This document shows, in pieces, positions 34,910 through 45,724 of a DNA stretch of 64,000 nt. Positions within the stretch are counted from its first letter, which is position 1. The number at the start of each line of letters is the position of its first letter. This DNA comes from Pararge aegeria (Eukaryota; Arthropoda; Insecta; Lepidoptera; Nymphalidae): the NCBI RefSeq assembly GCF_905163445.1, contig NC_053184.1, positions 19,344,001-19,408,000 of the forward strand, given 5' to 3'. Position numbers and translations under genes: made by a program. The notes under the pieces are model-generated. The model saw nothing but the letters and a program-made list of their open reading frames with translations. It searched no databases and had not been told where the DNA came from.

Positions 34910-35100
34910 TCATGAGTCCAGCAGTGGGCTGACCCACTGCTGGACTAAAGTCTCTTCATTTGCACGCCATCTCGGTCTATTGCTGGTTAGCTGCATCCAG
35001 TTCTTCCCTATTGCATTTACAATATTATCCCTCCATCGAGCTGGTGCTCGGCCGATGCTTTTGTGTCCAGGTCGCGGTTGCCAATCCAGAATCACTCGGC
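34910..35100 (-). pseudogene. LINE-B ORF2 extreme C-terminus and 3' end
   Basis: The minus frame from 35095 reads MILDWQPRPGHKSIGRAPAR, then GKNWMQLTSNRPRWRANEE and VQQW: the last residues of RTE/CR1-like reverse transcriptase proteins (GRP-RW-DDI ... W-QW). It ends at a hairpin (34915-34946, agtccagcagtggg / cccactgctggact, 4-nt loop). A dead fragment, not a cellular gene. Confidence 0.8.
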
Positions 35101-35104
35101 TCCA

Positions 35105-35275
35105 CCGCCCAGTTGACTTTACACGCCTTTGAGAACATTATGGAGAACAGGCGTGGAGGTTTCCTCACGATGTTTTCCTTAACCGTTGAAACAAGTGACA
35201 GTTTAATTACTTAAATTTGAACTCAGTTCAGAAAGCGAAGCCAAGTTTTAACAATTGAGCTATCACCGCTTGTAC
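35105..35275 (-). repeat. SINE-B fragment
   Basis: gcctttgagaacattatggagaacaggcgtggaggtttcctcacgatgttttccttaaccgttgaaacaagtga and on to the antisense head ...gagctatcaccgct at 35272. Confidence 0.7.
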
Positions 35276-35574
35276 ATACTACTGCACGCTAATTTAAAAT
35301 TAACCCAAAAGGACGATATGTTTAACGTTTAATCACAATAACATTATTATAATTAAGTGAAATCACTAAACAATTATTGTACCGGGCCATAATCAGGAGA
35401 TCATGTTGTAAAGAACTTTTCATAATCCCCTGAAACGCTTTTTGCCTAGGAAAAAAAAAAGGCTCTAGGTAAAAAACCTTAACTGAAGTCAGTAAATGCA
35501 TGAGAGTCCAATTTTGGAGGTTTAGGTCTACGCTTTCAGCTTCTATCACCAACGACAAATCATTTTCATCATTA

Positions 35575-36130
35575 TCAGCATCATGTCAACCCAATACCGG
35601 CCCAGTACAGGGCACGAGTCTTCTCCCACGTTAAGGCTATAATCCACTGCGCTGGTCCGGTACTGATAACATTATGGAGAACTCCCAGGCATGTTCCCAG
35701 GTTTCCTTACGAAGTTTTTCTTTCACCGTCCGAGCCAGTGATTGACGGCCGGTTGGCGCAGTTTGCAGCGACCCTGCTTTCTGAGTCCAAGGCCGTGGGT
35801 TCGATTCCCACTACTGGAAAATGTTTGTGTGATGAGCATGAATGTTTTTCAGTGTCTGGGTGTTTATATGTATATTGCTATTTATTTATGTATATTATTC
35901 ATAAAAATATTCATCAGTTATCTTAGTACCCATAACACAAGCTACGCTTACTTTGTGGCTAGGGGGCGATGTGTGTATTGTCGTAGTATATTTATTTATT
36001 TATAAAAAAAAAGTGATATTTTAATTGCTAAAAACGCACATAACCTAGAAAAGTTAGAAGTGCGTGCTGGGATTCGAACTCCCCCACCCCCGAAAGTAAA
36101 GTCGAAGTCCTACCCACTGGGCTATGACCA
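35575..36130 (-). repeat. SINE-B copy split by a SINE-A insertion
   Basis: The tail side runs 35575-35742 (aataccggcccagtacagggcacgagtcttctccc ... cttacgaagtttttctttcaccgtccgagccagtga). The head side continues at 36012 (agtgatattttaattgc ... gaaaagttagaagtgcgtgctgggattcgaac ... cctacccactgggctatgac). Together they make one full-length minus-strand SINE-B. Confidence 0.9.
35743..36011 (+). repeat. SINE-A, full length, nested, with target-site duplication
   Basis: Runs from tgacggccggttggcgcag (box A area) and box B gtgggttcgattcccac to atttatttatttataaaaaaaaa. It is flanked by agtgat on both sides (35737-35742 and 36012-36017). This is direct evidence of target-primed insertion, and the best reference copy of the family here. 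Confidence 0.95.
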
Positions 36131-36524
36131 CTTCAACGACAAATAGTAATTGTTAAATTAGGAGTCAATATCTATCTCTTACTTGACTCGTATGAAGTTT
36201 AACCAATTATTTGGCGATTAATTAAAGGCGTAAAGCATAAATATGTGCGTTCAATTAATTGATAACCGCATCTTTTTTTAGAAGTCGGTTGATAATAATT
36301 ACGTATTAGTATAAGTAAATTTATGCGTCTTAAGGTGGATACACATTAAAGCGGAGTCGACTCGGCCATTTATAAACGTTTCTTTATTTTGTTTGAAGAA
36401 CTGATAGTACCTATCATATGAAAGTAGAAGACTTGCAGTGTAGTAAAGGCAGATTTAAATATAGTGTTCACCACCCCTCGTTTACCCGCGGCCGTCGAAC
36501 GATGCAATAAACAAATAAATAAAT

Positions 36525-36585
36525 ACTGCGCACATCGCCTCCTAGCTACAAAGTAAGCGTAGCTTGTGTTATGGGTACTCTACCA
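36525..36585 (-). repeat. SINE-A 3' fragment
   Basis: aataaataaatactgcgcacatcgcctcctagctacaaagtaagcgtagcttgtgttatgggtact. Confidence 0.8.
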
Positions 36586-36972
36586 TCTTTTGCGATTTAC
36601 AACTCTATTGCCTAGCGTGCCATCTTTACAATCGGAGAAGCCATTGGTCCAGCAGTTCACCGTCATATACTATTAATATATGAAAGAAGAATACCCAGGT
36701 AAGATTGTTGTAAGCTTCTTAGAACAGGTTCGTTTGGAACCCCCGCCACTTGAGCATTAATTTGACTATTATAGTTATAAAACGCATTGCCTCCCTTCTA
36801 TTAAAAAATGTGGTTAAATATGTATGTATGTCTCAAAAGTGCTTTCGATAAATCTTTTTGGCTAAAGATTTACTTAAGTTTGACTTTACTAATGCTATGT
36901 AAAATTCTACACTATTAATTTGACTCGCCTTGACTACGCGTCAGTATGAAATGAACTTTACTTGCGATAATT

Positions 36973-36992
36973 CTTATCAATATTAACGTGAG
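36973..36992 (+). promoter_or_regulatory. Shared upstream element, transporter gene 2
   Basis: cttatcaatattaacgtgag, 200 bp before the start codon. A near match (one indel, two changes) lies 173 bp before gene 3 at 47562-47580. TTATC is a GATA-factor core site and AACGTG an E-box-like core. Function is inferred from paralog sharing only. Confidence 0.4.
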
Positions 36993-37118
36993 TTTTAAAA
37001 TAGATTGCTCCATTACTATAGCCATTTTACGTGAAACTCATACATTCACAATTACCAGTAAAGGTGAAAATAAAAATGACTAAGTTTAAATAGCTAAAAT
37101 AATACTGACTGACTGATT

Positions 37119-37128
37119 CTTTATAAAG
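37119..37128 (+). promoter_or_regulatory. TATA-like box, transporter gene 2
   Basis: ctttataaag about 50 nt before the start codon at 37173, similar in position to tgtataaaac before gene 1. Confidence 0.4.
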
Positions 37129-37172
37129 TTATGCTCTGTTAATACGATTACAAGATATTTAAACGTAAAACG

Positions 37173-40100
37173 ATGAATATTCCGTTGCTACGCCAGGTGA
37201 GTAAATTATCATCATCATTATTACTAAGCGGTGAAAGCGCAGAGGGTAGAAGCTCGACTTCACTTTTGGGGGTCCGATTTCGAATCCCAACACGAACCTG
37301 TACCATTTCTAAGTTATGTCCGTTTTAAGTAATTAAAAATATCAATTGATGCGACGGTGAAGGAAAACATCGTGAGGTAACCTGATGCCTGAGAGTTTTA
37401 ATGACAATGTGAGATGGTGATAACAAAAAGAACACCCGGTTAAGTTTGTTGTGGGCTTCTTCTTAGACCAGGGCGCGATTGGAACCCTCGTAGCTTTAGT
37501 TTTAAGTTTACGATTGTAGTTATCGCCATCACTACTCACTGCTATGTACACATTTTGTATATAATAACGCATCAAAAGTGCCATCTATGTGCCTATTTGA
37601 ATAAAGAAATATTTGACTTTGACTTTTCTACATAATGTTCTCAAAGGTATGTGGAGACCACCAATCCGCACTGGGCCAGCGTGGTGGACTACGGTCTTAA
37701 CCCCTTCTCATTGTGGGAGGAGACCCGTGCCCTGTAGTGGGCGGTAATGGGTCGATATGATGATGAGCATTATTATTTATCCATTACCGGCTGGCATGAA
37801 AAGGATAGGGTTGTAATCCACCACTCAAGCCAACCGCTGAATGTTGGAATTCACACGCCTTTACAACATTATGAAATCTCAGGGCACGCAGGTTTTCTCA
37901 CGATGTTTTCCTTGATCGTTAAATCATTAAATTGCTTGAAACGTACATAACTTCGAAAAGTTAGAGGTCCGAGGATTAAAATCTACCCCCAAAAGTAAGG
38001 CCGAAGTCAAGTTAAAAGTCAATTATTAACATGTTATCAATGGACTGTACAGGGTGGCATCGTTTATCTACGTCTGAAAATGAACAAGTGCTTGACATAT
38101 TGACTGCACCGGCCCAAACGAAATGTACACAAAAATTTACAACAAAATCCCGAAACATTTATAAGAAAAAGAAAGTATAAACATGTTTACAATTTCCTTA
38201 AAACATTACTTGCTAGAGAAAGCTTATTTTTAAAGGAGAATTTTTAATAATGAGGGCGCTGTAACCAGATTTAGAGGAGGACAATAATAAGTCCTCACAG
38301 GGTATTATTTCAATATACTCTTTTGAAAATATAATAATTATGTAATATATGTCTATATGACATTGAAATGGAATTTTAATTAAAAAAATAAAACATATTA
38401 TGTATGCGACAGCGTTCCCTTGGCCAAGCTACCAAGAAAGATTTTCCCGCGGAAAAAAGCTTTAATTTGACAACAAATATACACCTTTTTTCCTTTACCC
38501 TAAAGACTTGAATAAAGCTGCTAACTATAAGGACTGCAATTGCAATAATCAGGCAGCAATTACAGCCAGTTTGACCAAATACTGACAATTCGATCGGTCT
38601 GAATCAGTGGTAGAAAATGCAAAAACTATATCTTACACATACTTCGCACGAAACAACCACAAGTTATAAGTAGCTTAACCAGAACCAAACGTGGTGCAAA
38701 AACTATTCAGTTTGAAGAAAAGAAACTATATAATATTTCTACCAAACATTTTTATTTTTTTTCTAGAGTTCAGAATTAGCAAATATACTACATAGGTACC
38801 AATAGATAAAGTAAGTTATTCTTTAACTACATTCTATATAAGTACAAAAATAAATACCTTAAATGTCGGATTAAATCCCCGTTCTTCGATAATATCTGCC
38901 CCAAATGACGTCATCTGGAAACAACCATTGTATTTTTGAGTATTTGCAAGAAAGTGGCGTGATTCTTGTGTTTCGCCACAAAGCAATGAATACAATGGCT
39001 CAGGTGGCGGAGTCAACAATGGCAATTTCACTTTACCATTAAGGCAGCATAATCCAGGCGTTTCTCCGGAAAACTTTAATGCACCACAATACTCGCAAAC
39101 TACGTCCATTTGCCCAATGCAAACGCTAGGATGCAAGCTGTAATCATTGCTGCAATCGTATTGAAACGCTGCTCGATTCAAATCAGCACTTGATAAATAT
39201 CTTGTTCTGCGTCGCAAATTATCTATTTGTTGACCTCTGTTGTTCGCTCGACGATTCTGCATTGCCAACCGAGCTGTTTCACGGGCTGCTTCACTTTGCT
39301 CTCGTGATTGAGAAGCACGAAGTCGAGCCATACTATCGCGGCGCTGTTCACGTGCAATTTCTTGTTCTTCTTCAGTCCTTTCATTTGCAGTATTTCGTAT
39401 TCTTCTTGCATCACGGCTTTGTCGGGAAAGATTCGATCGTCTTGGTCGCGGCATTATTAATTAAACTTCACTTCACCTAAAAACTTAAATTTTTAACCAT
39501 ACCGAGTTTTATAGTTCACTTCACTGTTTATACGAATGGGCAATTGGGCAATAATGTTAATTATTTATTTAATAGAAATAGTTATATTATTGATTTCTTA
39601 CAAATATCAAATAGTCATCCATACGTCATTACATAGCTGTCATTATACGTCAATTTTGTTATTCCAAGTCTGATTCTTTTTTGTTATACCACGTTTTATA
39701 GTGACTGACGTTACATGTCAAGTCACACGGGAATGATGTCGAACGGGATAAAAAGTATCCTATGTCCTTCTCCTGGCTCTAAACTACCTCCCTGCCAATT
39801 TTCAGCTAAATCGGTTCAGCCGTTCTTGAGTTATAAGTGAAGTAACTAACACGACTTTCTTTTATATATATAGATTAAAAATTCACTGTCAAAATTTGTT
39901 ACTGTTTAGTTAATGAAACTAATTTATTATATTTGTATATCAGTCGAGTCAAGAATTTAAATCAAAAACTTAATGTATTGTATGTGAACAGTACGTTCTT
40001 TGGAGATTTAAGTCTTTAAACCTTACCTAATAAGCTTGCTAAAATCAAGTGAAGCACTTCGTTTGTGTCATCAAAATATGTTAACTATACGTTTCGAGCC

Positions 40101-42489
40101 GTGAATTTTCAATTATCTTATTAAACGATTCATTCTGTGTGTGTTTTTCAGTTCTTCGTGGTAAGCTCAGCACTACTAGCAGCAATATCTACAGGCGGTA
40201 TGATGGGTCTGTCCAGCATTCTAGTACAGCAGTTAAAAAGGAACAACAGTGACATAAAAGTTGACCTTGATACAGAATCATGGATAGGTAATTTCTTGCT
40301 CTCTTTTATAGTATTTTTCTCGCAATGACAACGGTCTGTTTATTGCATTGAAGGTTCGTTTAGTGTGTTTGAATAAAATAATTAATTAGATAAACTTGAA
40401 AAGCAACACGTTAAGGTCGACAGGAACGAAATAAATAGAAGTAAACTTAAAAAACCTATCTAAATACTGAATTTCGGCCAAATTCTCAGAGCTCTTCCGA
40501 AGATGCAAAAAATAACGTAAAATGTTCTTATGAAATACTGCTTAAAGATTTTTTGGATTTAGGTGAATAGATTTAAAGATTACCCCAAACATTTAAATCT
40601 TCTCACTTTCATCCCTTCTCCCAAAAGAACTGAGCTAGTTTTCGGAATAAAAAGAACCCTATGTCATACTTTGTTATATGATTTAAAATCATGCAAAGTT
40701 TAATTTAAATTCATTCAGTAGTTTCAGCGTGATTTGTGGCCATGATACAGACAGACAGACGAAACTTAAAAAAATTACAGTTTCGCCTTCAGTATCGATT
40801 ATAAAAATGCCGTCCAAAAAATGTTTTAAAATATCTCATTTATTTACAGAATTTTCAGTTGACCTGTTTCAGTTTTCCTATTAGTATTGATATAGATATA
40901 GACTAGCAGTTACCTAAAACTTCGTTGACGTTTATTTTTGGTTAGAGAGAAATCTTTGATTTTTCTGGGATAATAAGTTTCGCCAACCTCAGTTTAGCTG
41001 TGCAGCCGTGCACAGTGGCAAAGGTTATTTCTGAAAACTTCCCTAAAATGTTGCTATTTAGAGATAAAAAGTATCCTAGGTCCATCTCCAAGTAACAAGC
41101 TATATTTTTGGCAAGTTTCTCTTTCACATTTATTATTTTAGTATAGAAGTAAGGATGCGATTTCATATTCTTTTATCAGTATTTGTTTTTATTTCAGCTT
41201 CAGTTCACGGCTTCGCTGGTATACCGAGTATTTTTATACCATACCTGATGCAGTGCTGGGGTAGGAGATTTGGTTTCCGCTGCAGCTGCTTATCTGTGTT
41301 GATCGGCTGGATCATCCTTTGCTTCGCCAACAGTTCCTTGACTATAATAATGGCAGAAATATTTCAAGGCGCAGGCATTAAAAGCTTACTCGTAGTTTGC
41401 ATGGTGACAATCAGTGAAATGGTTGAACCTAAAATCAGAAACCAATCTATCGTTTCGTACGGAATCATTCAAACATTTATCGTACTATTCGTTCCCACAG
41501 CAGGCAACTTCCTCCACTGGAAAACAATAAGCCTTATTTTGTGCTTTCCGCTCGCATTGGCCATTATATTTAGTTTTATTTGGCCTGAATCACCTGCGTG
41601 GTTGGCATATAAAGGCAGGTTTGAAGAGAGCAAAAAATCTTTCATATGGCTACGGGGTAAAAATAAAGAGTCGCTGGCAGAGATGAATGCTCTTTTTATT
41701 GCTCAAAGAGAATTTTTAAACTCCGAAATGACCAAAGAATCCCCGAAACGTAGTAGGCTGCTATTAAGAGCTGCATGGCAAAAAATAAGCCGTCGAGATT
41801 TTTACTTACCAATTTTTCACATGTTCGTACTACTGTCGTGTTATTATTGGAGCGGTAATTTATTGATAGTTGTATACCACCCTTTACTTGAAAGAGTTAT
41901 AGAGAACAGCGAATCAGCTTTTATTGCAATGATTTCAATAGTCGTAGCTTTTATAATTGGGAATGTAAGTTGTCCGATTTTACTAAAATATTTTGGCAAC
42001 AAAACCATTCTTTTAACAGGCGGTGTGTTCTCCACAGTATTTTTGTTATGTTCTTCTTCTATTTTTTACTTACAGGTAGTAGGTATAGTGGCAACAGATT
42101 CCTCGCTCTGCTTGTATCCTTTATTAGGGTTTACGGTATGTTCTTCCACTGCATTCTATATGGTCCCTTTCGGTGTTTCAACAGAAATTATACCTTTACG
42201 ACATCGAGGGGTAGCAGGATCAGTTTACATAATTTTGATGAGTATATCATACACTATTTCACTCAAAATTGCCCCATATTTAATCGATCATTTAGGAACA
42301 TATGGAATATTTTTACTCTATGCATTTATTTTGAGTTTATGCCTTACATGGATATGGAAATATGTACCAGAAACAAAAAATAAAACGTTGCAAACCATAG
42401 AAGAAACCTTTGTTGGAAGCTATAAAGATCCATCTGTTGTTATTGATGAAGGAATGAATGAAAGTTATTATTTAAATGATAAAGAATAA
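37173..42489 (+). CDS. MFS sugar-porter-like transporter (Tret1-like), gene 2, 483 aa
   Basis: Exons 37173-37196 (MNIPLLRQ), 40152-40287 and 41198-42489, total 1452 nt, same junction phases as genes 1 and 3. It carries CWGRRFG, PESPAWL, EIIPLRHRGVAGS and PETKNKTL, like its neighbours. Compared with them, the stretch after TM7 reads VVYHPLLERVIE instead of VVYAI-(four residues)-(K)-IE and is one residue shorter. The first intron is nearly 3 kb and filled by a SINE-B pair and a Helitron fragment. aataaa at 42511-42516 is a likely polyadenylation signal. Most similar by eye to genes 1 and 3. Predicted plasma-membrane transporter; substrate unknown. Confidence 0.92.
37223..37770 (+). repeat. SINE-B copy split by LINE-C 3' end
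   Basis: Head gcggtgaaagcgcagagggtag ... gatttcgaatccc (box B) to cctgatgcctgagagtttt (about 37400), then LINE-C sequence, then ttctacataatgttctcaaaggtatgtggag to the gatatgatgatga tail. Intron 1 of transporter gene 2. Confidence 0.9.
37401..37624 (+). repeat. LINE-C 3' end nested in SINE-B
   Basis: Starts at aatgacaatgtgagatggtgataacaaaaag and ends tttgaataaagaaatatttgactttgactt. It separates the two halves of the SINE-B, so it is the younger insertion. Confidence 0.85.
37763..38008 (-). repeat. SINE-B copy, inverted relative to its neighbour
   Basis: tgatgatgagcattattatttatccattaccggctggcatg ... ctcacgatgttttccttgatcgtt ... gaaaagttagaggtccgaggattaaaatct. It lies tail to tail with the 37223-37770 copy. 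Confidence 0.8.
38834..39874 (-). mobile_element. 5' portion of a protein-coding Helitron
   Basis: On the minus strand the element starts TCTATATATATAAAAG right after host A, the Helitron 5' terminus. From 39454 a 206-codon frame begins MPRPRRSNLSRQSRDARR. It has an Arg/Glu/Gln-rich N-terminal region (to about residue 80), then a zinc-binding-like CEYCGALKF ... CCLNGK block and QMTSFGADI, the usual region preceding the Helitron N-terminal domain in insect Helitrons. The match stops after FNPTFK at about 38860. Rep, helicase and the 3' terminus are absent here, so it is truncated. Intron 1 of transporter gene 2, antisense. Confidence 0.85.
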
Positions 42490-42699
42490 AGTTTTAGTTA
42501 TATTTCTCTCAATAAATGTGTACCCAAATACCCTTAAATAGATACATATTTGATTTAAAACGAGAATTAAATTATTTTACAACATAGTAGTTATAAAGTA
42601 TTTTTTTTTTTAATTTTGGAAATAAACTATCGAATTGTCAATAATTATTATTGACTAATTTATCGTAATTCTTGCTTGGTTACAGTAAAATACTTACTG

Positions 42700-42900
42700 T
42701 CCATGCATACAGATATATCTACGTTCAAGCAGAAAAAGAAAAATCAAAATAGCATCAGGAATTGATAATGTTTATTGTTATTGTTCCCAAATTAACATAC
42801 AGGAGGCAGAGACCTTGTAATTACAGTGAATCTGATACAAAAAGGAATATATTATTTTGGAATAAATAGGAAATTACAGCTCTACTCTTTTGAACAAGAA
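42700..42900. other. 3' flank of transporter gene 2, no feature seen
   Basis: AT-rich sequence without repeat hallmarks or coding frames. Confidence 0.4.
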
Positions 42901-42929
42901 TAGAAATCATTTTATGACCCTATATTTTT

Positions 42930-44110
42930 TTTTTACATATATGGAGGAGGAAAATCCTCATGGATACCACTAACTGGCATGCCCGACTTCACCTACAATT
43001 ATGAAGTGACCTGCGGACTAAAAACCTCCTCCATCCTCCACTGTACTTTCCGGTATTACACTAAGTATTCCATCAGAAAGGCAGCTATTTAATTCAGGCT
43101 TCGGTGTTCTGCCTATCTCATTCGTCATCTTCCCGAGATTTCATAACGAGCTTTACCAATTTAGCAACTTTTTCCCATTCATCCTTATTCGTAAGCATTC
43201 TAGGGTATAAAGTTTTAAGGCGTTAAATTGCTACATAACGTGACATAATAACAATAATTATTAGAACCTCCATAATCGTGATGTGTGCAATCTTAGAGAC
43301 CATTTTTTTTGAATGGATGTGGGTATGTATAAGGATGTCTTTGCAGTAGATAAGGCTCTTACTCCACCATTCCTTGGTATTCCTTGGCAAAGAGAACCGG
43401 TGCAAGCCTATAGTAATTAGTAACTCAGATCGTGTGGCTATTTGCAGGACTTGCATGAAGATTCTACGGGACCACATGTAGAACAAATCGCATGTATATT
43501 TTCGTCACAATTTGTTGACCTCTTCGGGGAATCTGAAGGTTTTGTCTGTGCAATTATAGACGAGCAACTACCGGTAATATATTATGAGAGATGACACAGG
43601 TCGAGCAGGTCATCGCCCTGGGGTGCCCCTCAGGATTAGTTTCCCAGTGTTCTTATCTTGCTAATGGCGAATACTTGCACAGACATCCTCAAGAGGCCAG
43701 GATAATCCATCAAAACCTTGCTTTTCAATAGGGTGCTATCGATTTTGAGATGCCTTACCATAGGTGTGGCGTCAGTTCATGAAATTAGCAGTATATTGCT
43801 CTACTGGGATCGAACGATTATGTTTAAGTATGTACTGACAAGTATGTTTAAGTTAATATACCTGATATAGTGCTAGACGATCAACCATCGCGCGTATGGA
43901 GTGTTTTATAGTCGTTTTAATCAATGGTCTTCTCGCGTAAAGCTTTGACAAATATCTTAAGAAGCTTTGGCTTGGTTGTTGGATTAAGGATCGTACACTG
44001 AAGGCTGAAGGATCCTTGATACGGCGTGTATTGTGAGGGGGTTCCTAACTCTGGAGCCCTGAGCGCCGGTTGCTTGGATATTCAAGCCCCAGCCCGCAAG
44101 CGGAGAGATT
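42930..44110 (-). repeat. Unassigned 1.2-kb GC-richer tract, probable mobile-element relic
   Basis: Base composition is clearly less AT-rich than the flanks. The minus strand has several medium open runs (for example 43223-43486) without stable domain matches. The border sequence tggaggaggaaaatcctcatggataccac has the look of a repeat end. No catalytic motif of a LINE, LTR or DNA transposon can be read. Confidence 0.35.
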
Positions 44111-44327
44111 TAAATAATTTTTTAACTTTTTTTTCAATACAATATTGTTGTGCATTAAAAAAAAAATGTAAATAATGACAGGAAACAACACAATATGAGA
44201 CAGTATATCTGCTTAGTAATTAAGATATTTAAATATAAGTATAAATAAGGACGAGAAAAAAAAACGAGTATACATGCATACAGAGTACAGCTCTTAGTTA
44301 TAATTACTAAGAGCAATTTAATGTATG

Positions 44328-44463
44328 AAATTCTACTCTAGTCTTATCTTATTTTGCTCTTCACAGCGCAAGATTGGCGCAAATGTTTGTCCATTGTTAA
44401 TTAAAACGATATTGCCCGGTCGCCGCGCGCTCGGAAAAATACCTACACTCGCTTACTCGAAGC
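44328..44463. repeat. Conserved block shared with 34628-34766
   Basis: gaaattctactctagtcttatcttattttgctcttcacagcgcaagattgg ... cccggtcgccgcgcgctcggaaaaa. A hairpin (gctcttagt-taataatt-like loop-actaagagc) lies just upstream at 44289-44313. Confidence 0.8.
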
Positions 44464-44499
44464 TTGCGCGCCAAAAATAGACCTTAAGATTTACTGCCG

Positions 44500-44815
44500 A
44501 TGATGACGACCTGCTTGGTGAGCGCCGCGAATTTAAGAAGGAGGTTCCGGGTTCGATTTCCGAAAGGGGCAATTTGGGAATTTATAATTTGGCTAGGTTG
44601 GCTTTGGCCGCGGCTAGTTACCACCCTACCGACAAAGACGTGCCGCTAAGATGCCGATTTAGTGTTCCGGCGCGATGTCGCGTGGAAACCGATAAGGGGT
44701 ATGACTACCATACTCCCTAACGGGTTAGCCCGCTACCATCTAAGACTGCATCATCATTTACCAGGTGAGATTGCAGTCAAGGGCTAACTTGTAGTGGAAT
44801 AGAAAAATAAATGCC
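44500..44815 (+). repeat. SINE-C copy with tRNA-like head
   Basis: Head cgacctgcttggtgagcgccgcgaa ... ggaggttccgggttcgatttcc (box B), then ggcaatttgggaatttataattt, gttaccaccctaccgacaaagacg, gcgcgatgtcgcgtgg and ttagcccgctaccatctaagactgcatcatca to aagggctaacttgta. Best full-length SINE-C. Confidence 0.9.
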
Positions 44816-45142
44816 TCGTTGGTAAAGTGGTTTGAATGTTTGGCTACGGATCATGAAGTTCTTGATTGGATGTTTAAGTTTGACTAAAAATGTTGTAGAG
44901 AATATTTTATTTAGCTCTTTATTTGTTTACGTAGGCGTTGGACCGGAGTTCGACTACTCTTTCTAACTTTTCTAAGTTTCTTTTCTTTTCAAGTTATGTG
45001 CTCTTTAAATAATTAAAATATAAATTGTTTGAACTGTGATGTTTTGTTTACGTAAACGAAGTCGGTTTTTTGTCACAAAAAAATTTCACGTTTATTTTGT
45101 GGGTAAGTGAGGAAACCCACCCACGAAGAATTAAGATACCTC

Positions 45143-45385
45143 ATACAGCCATTGTTGTATGCAGTGTATTGTGTTCAAAAACAGTGAAAACGCCCCGGGC
45201 TCGTCTAACTTTACACCCGCGGAATGTTGCTAGCTCACAAACTTTTCTCATTGTACTTTTTTATGGTAAACGTTTAGAACATTAGAGGTAAAATAATTAC
45301 TTTATACTGCTAAATGGTATAGTGGAGTGATTTTTGATGCTTCAATATTAGTCGTGTACACGGCTTCTGTATGTTCTTAATTCTG
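45143..45385. repeat. Dispersed repeat shared with 18937-19198
   Basis: cagccattgttgtatgcagtgtattgtgt ... aatgttgctagctcacaaacttttctcatt ... atggtaaacgtttagaacattagaggtaaaataatt ... tagtcgtgtacacgg. Confidence 0.7.
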
Positions 45386-45404
45386 TGGTTTCAATTATCT
45401 GAGT

Positions 45405-45520
45405 TATAATAGTGCTCAAAATCTTTTACAAAATACTGCTTTTCCCGAGGCCAGGATGTTAATGGTTGAGGAGCTCTCCCGGCGCTCTCTTACTTCACTT
45501 CACCAGCTTATTTCTTGAAC
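45405..45520. repeat. Dispersed repeat shared with 61695-61812
   Basis: gagttataatagtg, ttttacaaaatactgcttttcc, gaggccaggatgttaat and gttgaggagctctcccggc align to the second copy. It may be the continuation of 45143-45385 in one larger element. Confidence 0.6.
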
Positions 45521-45724
45521 TCCACCTCCACCTCTAGTGATAACAAACCAAACAAAAAAGAATCATAAACATCGGTTTATAATTCGCGGAGTAATCGCAT
45601 AACAAATATACAAACTAATTCACGTAAATAATAATTATTAGCGATAATGCAAGACCGGGTCGGTGACATGCTTAACCGATATTTCATATTATAAAAGTAC
45701 ACACGTCCCTCATCGAAGAAAAAC

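Noticed and set aside
34910..35095. 61-codon minus frame that looks like a conserved small protein
   Set aside because: Its sequence is the C-terminus of a LINE reverse transcriptase protein, adjacent to a LINE 3' end and a hairpin.
41970..42383. 137-codon plus frame inside transporter gene 2
   Set aside because: Out-of-frame shadow of exon 3 of the transporter; no independent features.
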